A DNA stretch of 32,466 nt from Halarchaeum acidiphilum MH1-52-1 (GTDB lineage: Archaea > Halobacteriota > Halobacteria > Halobacteriales > Halobacteriaceae), in the NCBI RefSeq assembly GCF_000474235.1, contig NZ_BATA01000024.1:1-32466 (forward strand), given 5' to 3'. Numbering within the stretch: position 1 is the first letter of the stretch; the number at the start of each line of letters is the position of its first letter. The notes under the pieces were generated by a model, which ran no database searches, was not told where the DNA came from, and saw only the letters and a list, made by a program, of their open reading frames with translations. Shown here piece after piece: positions 14,705 to 22,087 of this stretch. The translations under genes were made by a program, and so were the position numbers.

Positions 14705-15994
14705 ATGGCTGTACTGGACGATCTTTCGGGGTTCGAGTTTGAAGACGTGATGGAGGACGTGTTTCGCAACCTCGGCTACGAGAACGTACGCCAGGCAGAG
14801 AAGACGGCTGACGAGGGCCGCGACGTCATCATGGAGGAGGTCGTCGACGGGCAGCGCCGCGCGATCGTCGTCGAGTGCAAGCATACGGAGACCGTCGGGC
14901 GACCGGTCGTCCAGAAGCTCCACTCGGCGATCGCCACGTTCGACTTTGACGGTCCGAAGCGAGGGATGGTCGCTACCACCGGCCGATTCACCAACCCTGC
15001 CCAGGAGTACGCAACCCGCCTCCAGCAGAACGCCGATCCGCATCCCATCGAGTTGCTCGACGGCGAGGATCTTCGGGAGATTGCCGACGATATTGGGCTG
15101 GACCTCTATAACGGTCGGATCGAGATCCTCTGTGACGAGACGCTACGCCCGTACGACCCGGCCGCCGAGGTCGACGCGCCCGTCACGGAGGCGTTCCGCG
15201 ACATCGAGAACATCGAGGCGGCCGACCTCCCGACACCGCATTCGGCGGTGACGTTCCGCCCGGTGGTCGCGGTCACCGCGGACACGAACGCGGTCTTCGA
15301 AACGTCGGTCGGCGTCATCCACCGGATCAACGAGCGGACGCGGTTCGTCGTCCACGCCGAACGCGGGCAGCCGCAGGTCGCTGCCGACGATGTCGCGACA
15401 TTGGTCACGGAGACCCTCCACGCGACGGTCGAGTTGGACACCGACCGCTTCGGCGAGGTGTTCGACGAGGTCGAAGCGCGTCGGTTCGGACAGACCCAAA
15501 CCGAGTACAAGGAGTGGGCCGTCGAGCGGCTCCAGCAGCATCACACGACCACGGTCACCTACACCGGCGACAACAACGTCACGTACAACAAGACCTGCGA
15601 GCCGAATCGCTCGGACATCTCCGTCCAGTCAATCGAGCCAGTCTACCTCCCCGAGGTTCGACAAACGACGGAGATCCAGGAGTACACCTACCCCTACGAG
15701 TACTTCGCAGCGGGCCCCTCCCGGGTCACCGTCGAGGACGGCATCCATCGGTGTGTCCACTGCGAGACCAGCGGCGTCGACGAGGTGATTAAAGAACTGG
15801 CAGGTCGTGTTTTGTTGACCGAGAGAATGCACCCCCGTGATTTATTACTGCAGGAGCGATTATGCTCTACTATGAGCGCAAAGGGCCAGCTCCGTCGGTT
15901 CGAGAACAGGGCGCAGTTGCTGCGCCATATCTCTGAGGAGACCGGCACGGACATCGACACGCTTTGGGACGAGTACGAAGCCCAAGTCGAATAG
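14705..15994 (+). CDS. Mrr-type restriction endonuclease, probably with a replaced C-terminus
   Basis: The N-terminal domain is a PD-(D/E)xK nuclease of the Mrr group: FEFEDVMEDVFRNLGYENVR, the catalytic Asp40 in DEGRDVIM, E57-C-K59 in VVECKHT and Gln70 in VVQKL. Such enzymes cleave modified DNA. The middle part (150-340) is beta-rich with no known function. A CVHC knuckle follows RVTVEDGIHR near residue 355. From about 15788 the composition turns AT-rich and the translation (VIKELAGRVLLTERMHPRD) no longer looks like the protein; a second CxxC expected to complete a zinc site is missing. The last 40 codons appear to be a separate small ORF in frame. The native stop has probably been lost by recombination near 15788. 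Confidence 0.75.
   Translation: MAVLDDLSGFEFEDVMEDVFRNLGYENVRQAEKTADEGRDVIMEEVVDGQRRAIVVECKHTETVGRPVVQKLHSAIATFDFDGPKRGMVATTGRFTNPAQEYATRLQQNADPHPIELLDGEDLREIADDIGLDLYNGRIEILCDETLRPYDPAAEVDAPVTEAFRDIENIEAADLPTPHSAVTFRPVVAVTADTNAVFETSVGVIHRINERTRFVVHAERGQPQVAADDVATLVTETLHATVELDTDRFGEVFDEVEARRFGQTQTEYKEWAVERLQQHHTTTVTYTGDNNVTYNKTCEPNRSDISVQSIEPVYLPEVRQTTEIQEYTYPYEYFAAGPSRVTVEDGIHRCVHCETSGVDEVIKELAGRVLLTERMHPRDLLLQERLCSTMSAKGQLRRFENRAQLLRHISEETGTDIDTLWDEYEAQVE
15841..15847 (+). promoter_or_regulatory. TATA box for a leaderless transcript
   Basis: TTTATTA lies 25-31 bp before the ATG at 15872, the right distance for a haloarchaeal leaderless start. It sits inside the formal Mrr reading frame, in a stretch that is AT-rich and not protein-like. 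Confidence 0.5.
15872..15994 (+). CDS. 40-residue protein preceding the HEPN gene, possible antitoxin
   Basis: ATG 15872 is in frame with the Mrr-like ORF and could be read as its tail, but a TATA box at the leaderless distance and a sharp composition change favour a separate gene. The product begins MSAKGQLRRFENRAQLLRHI and is basic at the start and acidic at the end, with one predicted long helix. It ends 22 bp before the GTG of the HEPN protein, so both are probably co-transcribed. A small charged protein ahead of a HEPN RNase suggests an antitoxin. Function is inferred only from this position. Confidence 0.4.
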   Translation: MSAKGQLRRFENRAQLLRHISEETGTDIDTLWDEYEAQVE

Positions 15995-16016
15995 AGCTCT
16001 TTGCTGTTTTTGACGC

Positions 16017-17417
16017 GTGGGCGACGACACTGATCTCGACGTATCGTTCGCAATAGATGCAGAGACAGTCTCTCTGAGCCCTATCGGGGAATATCAGGTT
16101 CTCGACCTGGAAGGGCCGGTCGTCATCGTTGGAGATGCGTCGTACCGCGTCGTTCCGGTCGGTGAGGAATCAGACGCGTCAGAAGATATCCGGGAACTTA
16201 GCGTCGACGAGATACGTGCTGCACTCAGCGAGCTCGCTGACAACGACGACTTTCAGTCAATCGTAGACAATTGCCCGACAAATACGCCGCTCGTCTACGA
16301 CGACATCGATTATTTGACTCGCCATCTCCCCACAACTTCGCTCCAGAAGTCCCAGAAGCTGAGTGAGAGCACCCCTTTCGAAAAGGAATTACTCCTCCAA
16401 GTTGCCTACGTAGAACGCCAAAACTCTCTCGTCGGGCACTCAGACAACGTCCTCGAGTATTATCTCGAACAGCGTACTGAAATCGCTGAAAAACTCCGGT
16501 CTGCCGACGAGATCGACAGCGACGTTGAGCGGTCATTCTTTTCGTATCTCCTCCTCGCCTCGGCACTCATCGAAGAGTTGACGACAGAAACGGTCCTCAA
16601 CGAGCTCTTTCGCGAGGAAGCTCGTCTCGACAGCATCACAGAGCACGTTCGGAGTATGGGGCACGCGAAGCGATTAGAGAAACTCTGTGATATCCAAATA
16701 CTGACCGGAGGTGACCATGGATCGCTTGTCGAGGTCAAAGAACGTAGAAACAACCTCGTCCACGACGCGCAGAAGCGTGCAGGCCTTGACGAACTCGAAT
16801 CGCATCGTGAAGTCGCACAGATCCTCGAACAGACTGATCGATGTGCGTCCGTCCTACTGACGATCTCGGGAAAGAACATCGAGTCAGTCATCGCGAAGCG
16901 GGGGTGTGAGCCCTATATCGAACACGCTCAATCTGAGGCAGTAGCCGACACAATCACAACCTGGGAACAGGAGAATCCAGAGCGCCTATCGAGACTTCAC
17001 GACTGTGAAAGAGCGACCATCGAAGAGATTCGCTGGGATACCGAAGAGAGTGACCCTGGGAACAACATCACGGAGGGATTCACGTTTGATGGCTTTGATG
17101 ACGAAGATCTGTATGAGATACTGCTGGAGTTCGTCGGTGATGCCTCAGAAGCGTTCCTCGACCGTATTGATGCCGATGCGAACGAGAGCAATCTCGATCG
17201 CTTCGATTTCGCGTTGATGGTGCTGCTCTGTGCTGGCCACAGTTACGAGGATATTGCCCGCTGGCTGGATACCGACGAAAAGTACGTCCAGCGGAAGGAG
17301 AACGTGATAGCATGGAGAGCTTCGAAGTTCGAGAAGGGTTTGGTAGAGGAGATCCCCCGCCCAGAGGGCCCAACATGGTCATCTGAAACGGAATCAGATG
17401 ATCAGGATGGTTGCTAG
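16017..17417 (+). CDS. HEPN-domain protein with RNxxxH motif and C-terminal HTH
   Basis: The 466-residue protein starts at GTG 16017. A beta-rich N-terminus (10-50) is followed by helical regions. The segment from about 165 to 275 is a HEPN-like helical bundle (SFFSYLLLASALIEELTTET, then SMGHAKRLEKLCDI) with KERRNNLVHDA, an exact RNxxxH motif (R244, N245, H249), the catalytic signature of HEPN RNases. The C-terminal part has a sigma-like helix-turn-helix (FALMVLLCAGHSYEDIARWL DTDEKYVQRK, about 398-428). HEPN proteins with this motif are toxins of toxin-antitoxin or defence systems. A 40-residue ORF lies 22 bp upstream and no nucleotidyltransferase partner is adjacent. The RNase activity is inferred from the motif. 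Confidence 0.65.
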   Translation: MGDDTDLDVSFAIDAETVSLSPIGEYQVLDLEGPVVIVGDASYRVVPVGEESDASEDIRELSVDEIRAALSELADNDDFQSIVDNCPTNTPLVYDDIDYLTRHLPTTSLQKSQKLSESTPFEKELLLQVAYVERQNSLVGHSDNVLEYYLEQRTEIAEKLRSADEIDSDVERSFFSYLLLASALIEELTTETVLNELFREEARLDSITEHVRSMGHAKRLEKLCDIQILTGGDHGSLVEVKERRNNLVHDAQKRAGLDELESHREVAQILEQTDRCASVLLTISGKNIESVIAKRGCEPYIEHAQSEAVADTITTWEQENPERLSRLHDCERATIEEIRWDTEESDPGNNITEGFTFDGFDDEDLYEILLEFVGDASEAFLDRIDADANESNLDRFDFALMVLLCAGHSYEDIARWLDTDEKYVQRKENVIAWRASKFEKGLVEEIPRPEGPTWSSETESDDQDGC

Positions 17418-17603
17418 CCTGATAACAGACGGGTCATCGTCGAATAGTTGTGATTCTCTCAGCGGAAGGCACAATTGGACAAGACCGAGCGTGAGCATCT
17501 CGAAGACCTCCTCGACGTGGAGGGCACAAGCCGGGATCGAGAATACTCGCTCGTCGATTCGGCAGCGGCGTCGTCGATGCAGTGACTGTGACGCCGTCAC
17601 CTA

Positions 17604-17942
17604 TCAGGATCTGAACTCACCGAGGCCCGATTGCTCGTGATCCAGCGGCTCGATAACCTGGGGACCGTCGTTGCCGGGGTTGTTGACCCGCATCGAGATC
17701 TCGTAGGCGTCCAGATCGTCCTTCGGGTACGGCTGGCACAGTTCCTTGCGGGTGTCCGGGTCTGCAGCAAGCCAGTCAGATTCCACGTCCTGCGGGAGAA
17801 CGACCGGCATCCGGTCGTGGATGGAGTTCCTCACGTTGTTCGGCTCGGTCATGAGAATCGTGACGCACGGGATCGTCTCGTCGTCGCCCTCCCAGACGTC
17901 CCAGAGACCGACCATCGCGAACGCGGGGTCGCCCTCGCTCAC
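17604..17942 (-). pseudogene. SRAP (YedK/HMCES-like) fragment, N-terminus lost
   Basis: The 112-residue frame matches the C-terminal half of SRAP proteins, which crosslink to abasic sites in ssDNA: FAMVGLWDVWEGDDETIPCV, CVTILMTEPNNVRNSIHDRM with the conserved His-Asp-Arg-Met-Pro, and VVLPQDVESDWLAADPDTRK. The full protein has about 220-240 residues and its catalytic Cys2 is at the missing N-terminus. The 5' end is cut at about 17942, where a plus-strand PolB-like fragment begins. Shared dyad copy 4 lies beyond that fragment and may have been the promoter of this gene. Confidence 0.75.
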
Positions 17943-18101
17943 GAGGATATCCAGACCTACGGCGCCTCGTACTACGAGACACAGCTGATCCGAGCTGTCG
18001 AGAGCGTGCTGTCAACATTCGGATGGGATTGGACGGAGATTCGTAGGGAACTTGGGGAGACACGGGTGCAGGAGTTGACAGCATTCACAGATAGGGAGTA
18101 A
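17940..18101 (+). pseudogene. C-terminal fragment of a gene resembling family B DNA polymerase
   Basis: The plus frame reads HEDIQTYGASYYETQLIRAV, then ESVLSTFGWDWTEIRRELGE and stops at TAA 18099. The YYxxQLIRAVESVLSxFGW pattern resembles the extreme C-terminus of family B DNA polymerases, which haloarchaeal plasmids sometimes carry. Everything upstream is missing: the frame is joined at about 17940 to the minus-strand SRAP fragment. The assignment rests on about 40 residues. Confidence 0.45.
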
Positions 18102-18103
18102 GA

Positions 18104-18146
18104 TTAACCAACAGAAGAGCCGTTTAGAGTGAATTTTGTTGGTTAA
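18104..18146. promoter_or_regulatory. Shared dyad, copy 4 (near the SRAP remnant)
   Basis: Perfect arms TTAACCAACA (18104-18113) and TGTTGGTTAA (18137-18146) flank a 23-bp spacer. The left arm begins 2 bp after the stop of the PolB-like fragment. The minus-strand gene it once served may be the SRAP gene whose 5' half is gone. Confidence 0.8.
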
Positions 18147-18162
18147 CATAATCCACAAAAGG

Positions 18163-18221
18163 TCGACCCCCACACCCGTGTGCGATATGAAGTTGGGAAG
18201 ACGATGGGTGGGAGGGGTCGA
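18163..18221. repeat. Imperfect inverted repeat downstream of orc1/cdc6
   Basis: TCGACCCCCACACCC (18163-18177) faces GGGTGGGAGGGGTCGA (18206-18221), with one unpaired base. The non-coding stretch 18147-18370 shows nothing else recognisable. It could be a terminator-like hairpin or a protein-binding site linked to replication. Confidence 0.4.
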
Positions 18222-18370
18222 ATAGAGAGACAACGAAACAGCGAAAATTCACGATTTTACGGAAGATAAACCTCAAGCATGGCAATCTCGAGACAACCGC
18301 GAAAACGTATCGATCTCGAAGTATTTCAACAGAGCCGATGGAACAGTTAATATGCTTGTGGTTTTCAAAT

Positions 18371-19567
18371 TCACGCCGATTTACACGCTTCGACGACAAG
18401 CTCGGGCGCATCAACAAGCTGGTTCACTGTATGAGCGCCCTTCCCCTTCCCCCGGCCCTTCCGGTCCTGCTCAATCAGTGAGAGAAACGCCAGCTCTGAG
18501 AGGAGATCTCGGACACGACGAATTTTGAGCGGGTCAGTCCCCTCGCGTTCACAGACGACTTCATACGCTGAATAGACCTGCTTCGAGGGGATCATAGCAT
18601 CGGGTTCACTTGATTGTTGCATCTGGAGAGCAAGTCCTTGAAGCAGATACTTCGAGTGTTCGGGTTGCTTCCCGATGAGTTCGGCGAGCCGCGCCTCTTC
18701 TTCGCGTTCGTGGGCTTCGTCAACGTACTCGGAGCGGACGTGGTCGTCACCGTGTTCGTCGGCGATCTCCCCGGTGTACCGAAGGATGTCGATTGCCTTC
18801 CGGGCGTCACCGTGTTCTTTCGCTGCGAGGGCGGCCACCTTCGGGATCACCTCGTCATCCAGAACACCCTCTCGGAACGCGTCCGCCCGCGATGAGAGAA
18901 TCTCACGGAGCTGATTCGCGTCGTACGGCGGGAACACGAAGTCACGCTCGGAGAGGCTTGATTTGACGCGCTCGTTGAGCGATTCCTTGTAGCGGATTTT
19001 GTTGCTGATCCCGATGATGCCAAGCGTGCTGTCGTCCACCTTCCCGGCTTCGGCCGCGCGCGAGAGTTGCATGAGGACGTTATCGTCTTCGAGCTTGTCG
19101 ATTTCGTCAAGGATGATGATCCCGACGTCTAGGCAGGCGTCGAGAATCTTCCAGAGCCGACGGTAGTAGTCGGACGTCGAGACACCAGATGCCGGGACTG
19201 TCACGTTCGTCTCATCGGGATCGTTGAACAACTCGGCGATCGTGCGGACGGTCTGTGTCTCGGTGGAATCCTGAAAACAATCGACGTACGCGACGTCAAC
19301 GTTAACGTCGTTCTCAGTGGCGGCTTCGGTCAGATCCTGCGTGATGTACTTTGAACAGAGACTCTTTCCGGTGCCCGTCTTCCCGTAGATCAACACGTTG
19401 TTGGGCGTCCCTCCGCGTTGGGCATCCTTGATCGCGTTTGCGAGGTTGCGGAGTTCCTCTTCCCGACCAATAATACGGTCACCTTCGGGGAGATGGCTCA
19501 CACGGAGGAGTTCCTTATCTGCAAAGATGGGATCGGGGTCCCCGAAGAATGACTCCGTATCGCTCAT
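18371..19567 (-). CDS. cdc6: Orc1/Cdc6 replication initiator
   Basis: The 398-residue AAA+ protein binds origin repeats and recruits MCM. Visible motifs are Walker A YGKTGTGKS (61-69), Walker B IIILDEIDKL (LDEID 153-157), sensor 1 in GIIGISNKI and the arginine-finger/sensor 2 region HGDARKAIDILRYTGEIADE. The C-terminal winged helix follows (IPSKQVYSAYEVVCEREGTD, then RDLLSELAFLSLIEQ). ATG 19567 is preferred over the GTG four codons earlier. Length is normal. The gene starts about 30 bp from a region with five ORB-like repeats, so it is the initiator of the adjacent origin. Confidence 0.92.
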   Translation of the reverse strand: MSDTESFFGDPDPIFADKELLRVSHLPEGDRIIGREEELRNLANAIKDAQRGGTPNNVLIYGKTGTGKSLCSKYITQDLTEAATENDVNVDVAYVDCFQDSTETQTVRTIAELFNDPDETNVTVPASGVSTSDYYRRLWKILDACLDVGIIILDEIDKLEDDNVLMQLSRAAEAGKVDDSTLGIIGISNKIRYKESLNERVKSSLSERDFVFPPYDANQLREILSSRADAFREGVLDDEVIPKVAALAAKEHGDARKAIDILRYTGEIADEHGDDHVRSEYVDEAHEREEEARLAELIGKQPEHSKYLLQGLALQMQQSSEPDAMIPSKQVYSAYEVVCEREGTDPLKIRRVRDLLSELAFLSLIEQDRKGRGKGKGAHTVNQLVDAPELVVEACKSA

Positions 19568-19611
19568 GGGACGTTCCACTCGGGCAACCTATATCAACCT
19601 TCGGTACCGGC

Positions 19612-19772
19612 TTGCCGCTGTAAACTTGTCTCATTCCAGTTCACACGAGGAAGTTCGGCAATATACTGGGGTTTGACCACGGTTTGAGAATATCAGCTTG
19701 ATACCGGACCCCTCATTGCCGCTGTAAACTGGGATCAACGGCTCTCCCACACCCCACGTTGCCGCTGTAAAC
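19612..19772 (+). repeat. Three direct ORB-like repeats, cdc6 side
   Basis: TTGCCGCTGTAAAC occurs exactly at 19612-19625, 19716-19729 and 19759-19772, with centre spacings of 104 and 43 bp. The first copy is preceded by a variant of the G-rich extension, ACCGGC. Confidence 0.9.
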
Positions 19773-20050
19773 ACGAATCCCGTGTGACCTCGACGTGAAG
19801 GAAAGGATGCTGTCGGTAATTGTCTCGGAACCGTCGTCTACTGGGGGATGTCACGGGAGAGATATCAAAGAGATAAGTAACGGTTCGTGTCTTCGACGCC
19901 AAAACACTATGCCGTCTCAGTATGCCAAAAGCGTGGTGCGGGAACAGACAGCATGGAAGGTAATAAAGCTATTGCTAGGACCGTAGAGAGGTATTCGCTT
20001 GGAATATTGTGAACCACGTGATTTCTTGAGTTTGAGGGCGTTTCCCGTGG

Positions 20051-20122
20051 TCTTACAGCGGCAACGTGGGGTATGGCGCAGACCCGCTGGAACGACTCAC
20101 GGATCAGATGTTTACAGCGGCA
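20051..20122 (-). repeat. Two inverted ORB-like repeats, distal side
   Basis: TCTTACAGCGGCAA (20051-20064) and GTTTACAGCGGCA (20110-20122) are reverse-oriented copies. The first continues as CGTGGGGT, exactly mirroring the third forward copy with its extension. Confidence 0.85.
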
Positions 20123-20236
20123 CTCCGGGGTGACCCATCCAGCGCTCGTTACCTCTCGTCTCGACAGCGGGCGGTTCACTTTCACTTCCACCACGCCTCA
20201 GGCAGAGGAATAAGCCTGTTCTGGGGGTAGGTCGAC

Positions 20237-20581
20237 ATGCGGCCCACGGGTCACTCACGGCACAGCCCCCTTTCGGCCCTATTAGTCGTCGACAGCACTT
20301 TTCTCATCGTCAACGTCACTCCTGCCGCCCACTTCCGATGTATGTGTTCACGACGCTTATCGAGAGACTGTCCGGTGGTTGCGAGGTTCCTCGTGAACCA
20401 TGATCAACAATCGATCGCTGCCCCCGAGCGCGACTAGGCCGACGAGACGACCGTTGACGAACTGCTCGCACAGAGCCGGCGGAACGACGCCGCGTATCTA
20501 ATGCCGTCCGACATCGAGAAAGTTGAGTGGGTTGCCGACCTCACCTCACTTGCCGATACACCCCTCGTTATCAATGTGTAA
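20237..20581 (+). pseudogene. Unknown ORF with an in-frame amber codon next to the origin
   Basis: ATG 20237 opens a 66-residue frame (LSALLVVDSTFLIVNVTPAA) that stops at TAG 20435-20437. The same frame continues ADETTVDELLAQSRRNDAAY, MPSDIEKVEWVADLTSLADT and PLVINV to TAA 20579-20581. The second part has strong haloarchaeal codon use and looks like a genuine C-terminus; the first part is less convincing. Either one gene carries a nonsense change, or a 3' fragment follows an unrelated ORF. Function unknown. Confidence 0.4.
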
Positions 20582-20671
20582 ATACGCTAAAACTGACTGT
20601 TATTGCGGCTAATACCCAGATTCTAACTAAGATCCCCCCGGTCAGATTTTTCGCGGCAATCGGCAAGTCTG

Positions 20672-20995
20672 CTATTCGTCAGGGTTGACCGGTCCTTTAT
20701 AATCCGACTTCACTTTGTCACCTTCCCGCCACTACCAGTAGTAGTAGCGGTTGTCGTTGATCTCCTTGATCGTAATCGTCGCCTTCGCCGGCACGTCGTC
20801 GGGGAGGTCATCGGGCCGCTCCTCGACGTCGGCGTCGTCCGCATCCTCCTCGAGACGAGCTTCCCGCTCTTTGTGTTCGGCCAACGTCTCGACGTAGCTG
20901 GCAACATCTCGGAGCTGCTCCGGATCCGACTCGTTGAGCGTGTTGACGATCTCCGTCGGGAGGTTCGCCGGTGGGGCCGGGGGTTCGTAGGACAT
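20672..20995 (-). pseudogene. Small conserved plasmid protein with an in-frame amber codon
   Basis: ATG 20995 opens an 87-residue acidic frame: PANLPTEIVNTLNESDPEQL, a helix LRDVASYVETLAEHKEREAR and a C-terminal strand KATITIKEINDNRYYYW. It stops at TAG 20734-20732, then continues in frame WREGDKVKSDYKGPVNPDE to TAG 20672. From memory, related haloarchaeal proteins read NRYYYWQW without interruption, so CAG to TAG is likely and the intact protein had 107 residues. The start lies 14 bp from shared dyad copy 5. The family is common on haloarchaeal plasmids; its role is unknown. Confidence 0.75.
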
Positions 20996-21009
20996 CGGCT
21001 ACTCTCGTG

Positions 21010-21050
21010 TTAACCAACACGGCCCACGAACCCATAGTTTTGTTGGTTAA
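21010..21050. promoter_or_regulatory. Shared dyad, copy 5
   Basis: Perfect arms TTAACCAACA (21010-21019) and TGTTGGTTAA (21041-21050) flank a 21-bp spacer. The left arm is 14 bp from the ATG of the small plasmid protein (minus strand). The right arm is 83 bp from the divergent winged-helix gene. Confidence 0.85.
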
Positions 21051-21093
21051 GACGATGGAGACGGCTCTCGTGCCTGCTGACTGTAACACTACT

Positions 21094-21119
21094 CGAAACT
21101 TCTTTATATACAAGTTTCG
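21094..21119. promoter_or_regulatory. Operator-like dyad around the TATA box of the winged-helix gene
   Basis: CGAAACTT (21094-21101) and AAGTTTCG (21112-21119) are perfect inverted arms that enclose the TATA box TTTATATA (21103-21110). The GTG start lies 15 bp after the dyad. Occupancy would block TBP and TFB, so this is a likely autorepression site for the protein it precedes. Confidence 0.65.
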
Positions 21120-21133
21120 TACTATGTTACACC

Positions 21134-22054
21134 GTGCTCCGGCGCATCGAACTCGAAGTCCTCGCCACGGTCGACCGCGGCGACACGATCTCCGAGCTCG
21201 CGACGAAGCTCGACCACAGCGAGAGCTACCTCTCTCGTGCCGTCGGTGACCTCGTCGAGAAGGGGCTCGTCTACACGGAACGCGACGGCCGGCGAAAACG
21301 AGTCGTCCCGTCGGATGCTCGCGCCGTCGAACTCTATCGGGACCTCGTCCGCCAGCACTCCCACATCGAGTTCCCCGAGCTGCTGACCGGGAAGGCACTC
21401 GAGGTGCTGTACTACCTCGACCAGCCACGAACTGTCTCCGAGATCGCCGACCGGAGCGACAACTACCGCAACACGGTTAACCGCGTCCTCAAGCGGTTTC
21501 GGAACCGTGGGCTCGTCGGGACAGCCGACGGCCGCTACGAGTTCAACGCCGACTTCGACCGCCTCCACGAGTTCGCCCGTGAAATCGCGCACCATCTCCA
21601 TCGCCAACGCCTCGAAGCCGTCGCCCCGAAGGGGACGATTCTCTGGGAGGACTACGACGAATTCCTCGCCCAGGCCGAGACGGAGATCGACGCAGACGGG
21701 TTCCACGAAACCGGGCTCGCTCGATTTGCGGCCTTCGACCTCCAGTTCCTGCTCACCGGCCATCGGTACTACTTCTACTCCGAGGAACTCGACGAGGTCT
21801 CGCCGGCGGAGCTCTGCTGTCACACGCTGCTCATCGACGACGGCAGTCGCCACCGCTCGTACTGTCTCCTCCTGCTCAGCCACGTCGACGTCGACGAGGA
21901 GGACCTCCGAGCGCAGGCGGCGAAGTATGGACTCGAAGACGAGATCGACGCCTTGCTCCGCTACCTCGAGACGCACGGCGAGGTCGACGACAACCGGCTT
22001 CCCGCGTGGTCGGAGTTCCAGAAGCTGGCGGGTGAGTACGAAATCGAACGGTGA
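21134..22054 (+). CDS. Two-domain winged-helix regulator
   Basis: The 306-residue protein carries two winged-helix segments in tandem. The first (about 1-60) contains TISELATKLDHSESYLSRAV GDLVEKGLVY; the second (about 85-140) contains RTVSEIADRSDNYRNTVNRV and GLVGTADGRYEF. The C-terminal half (150-306) is an unassigned alpha/beta region (FLLTGHRYYFYSEELDEVSP, CLLLLSHVDVDEEDLRAQAA) that could bind an effector. Similar haloarchaeal proteins often stand next to small nucleotidyltransferase or toxin genes, but none follows here. GTG 21134 is preferred: TATA and dyad lie just upstream, giving a leaderless or nearly leaderless mRNA. Confidence 0.7.
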   Translation: MLRRIELEVLATVDRGDTISELATKLDHSESYLSRAVGDLVEKGLVYTERDGRRKRVVPSDARAVELYRDLVRQHSHIEFPELLTGKALEVLYYLDQPRTVSEIADRSDNYRNTVNRVLKRFRNRGLVGTADGRYEFNADFDRLHEFAREIAHHLHRQRLEAVAPKGTILWEDYDEFLAQAETEIDADGFHETGLARFAAFDLQFLLTGHRYYFYSEELDEVSPAELCCHTLLIDDGSRHRSYCLLLLSHVDVDEEDLRAQAAKYGLEDEIDALLRYLETHGEVDDNRLPAWSEFQKLAGEYEIER

Positions 22055-22087
22055 TCGAGTACTGAGACGGAGCTAATTCTGTAAGGG

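Larger units (their letters stand above)
19600..20125. other. Replication origin with five ORB-like repeats
   Basis: The 0.5-kb non-coding region upstream of cdc6 holds repeats of TTGCCGCTGTAAAC: forward at 19612-19625, 19716-19729 and 19759-19772, and inverted at 20051-20064 (one change) and 20110-20122. The G-rich extension ACCCC-N3 precedes repeats 2 and 3; copies 3 and 4 are identical over 20 bp. Inward-facing repeats flank an AT-richer stretch of about 280 bp (for example GGTAATAAAGCTATTGCTAG near 19959), the likely unwinding element. This is the classical haloarchaeal layout. Directional firing was not tested. Confidence 0.85.

Noticed and set aside
17418-17603. Short plus frame with LDKTEREHLEDLLDVEGTS
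   Set aside because: It looks protein-like but has an upstream stop, no start codon and no recognised family. It may be a remnant and is not listed as a gene.
19612-20122. CRISPR array
   Set aside because: Repeats are only 14-22 bp, unevenly spaced and in both orientations, and no cas genes are present. They fit origin repeats.
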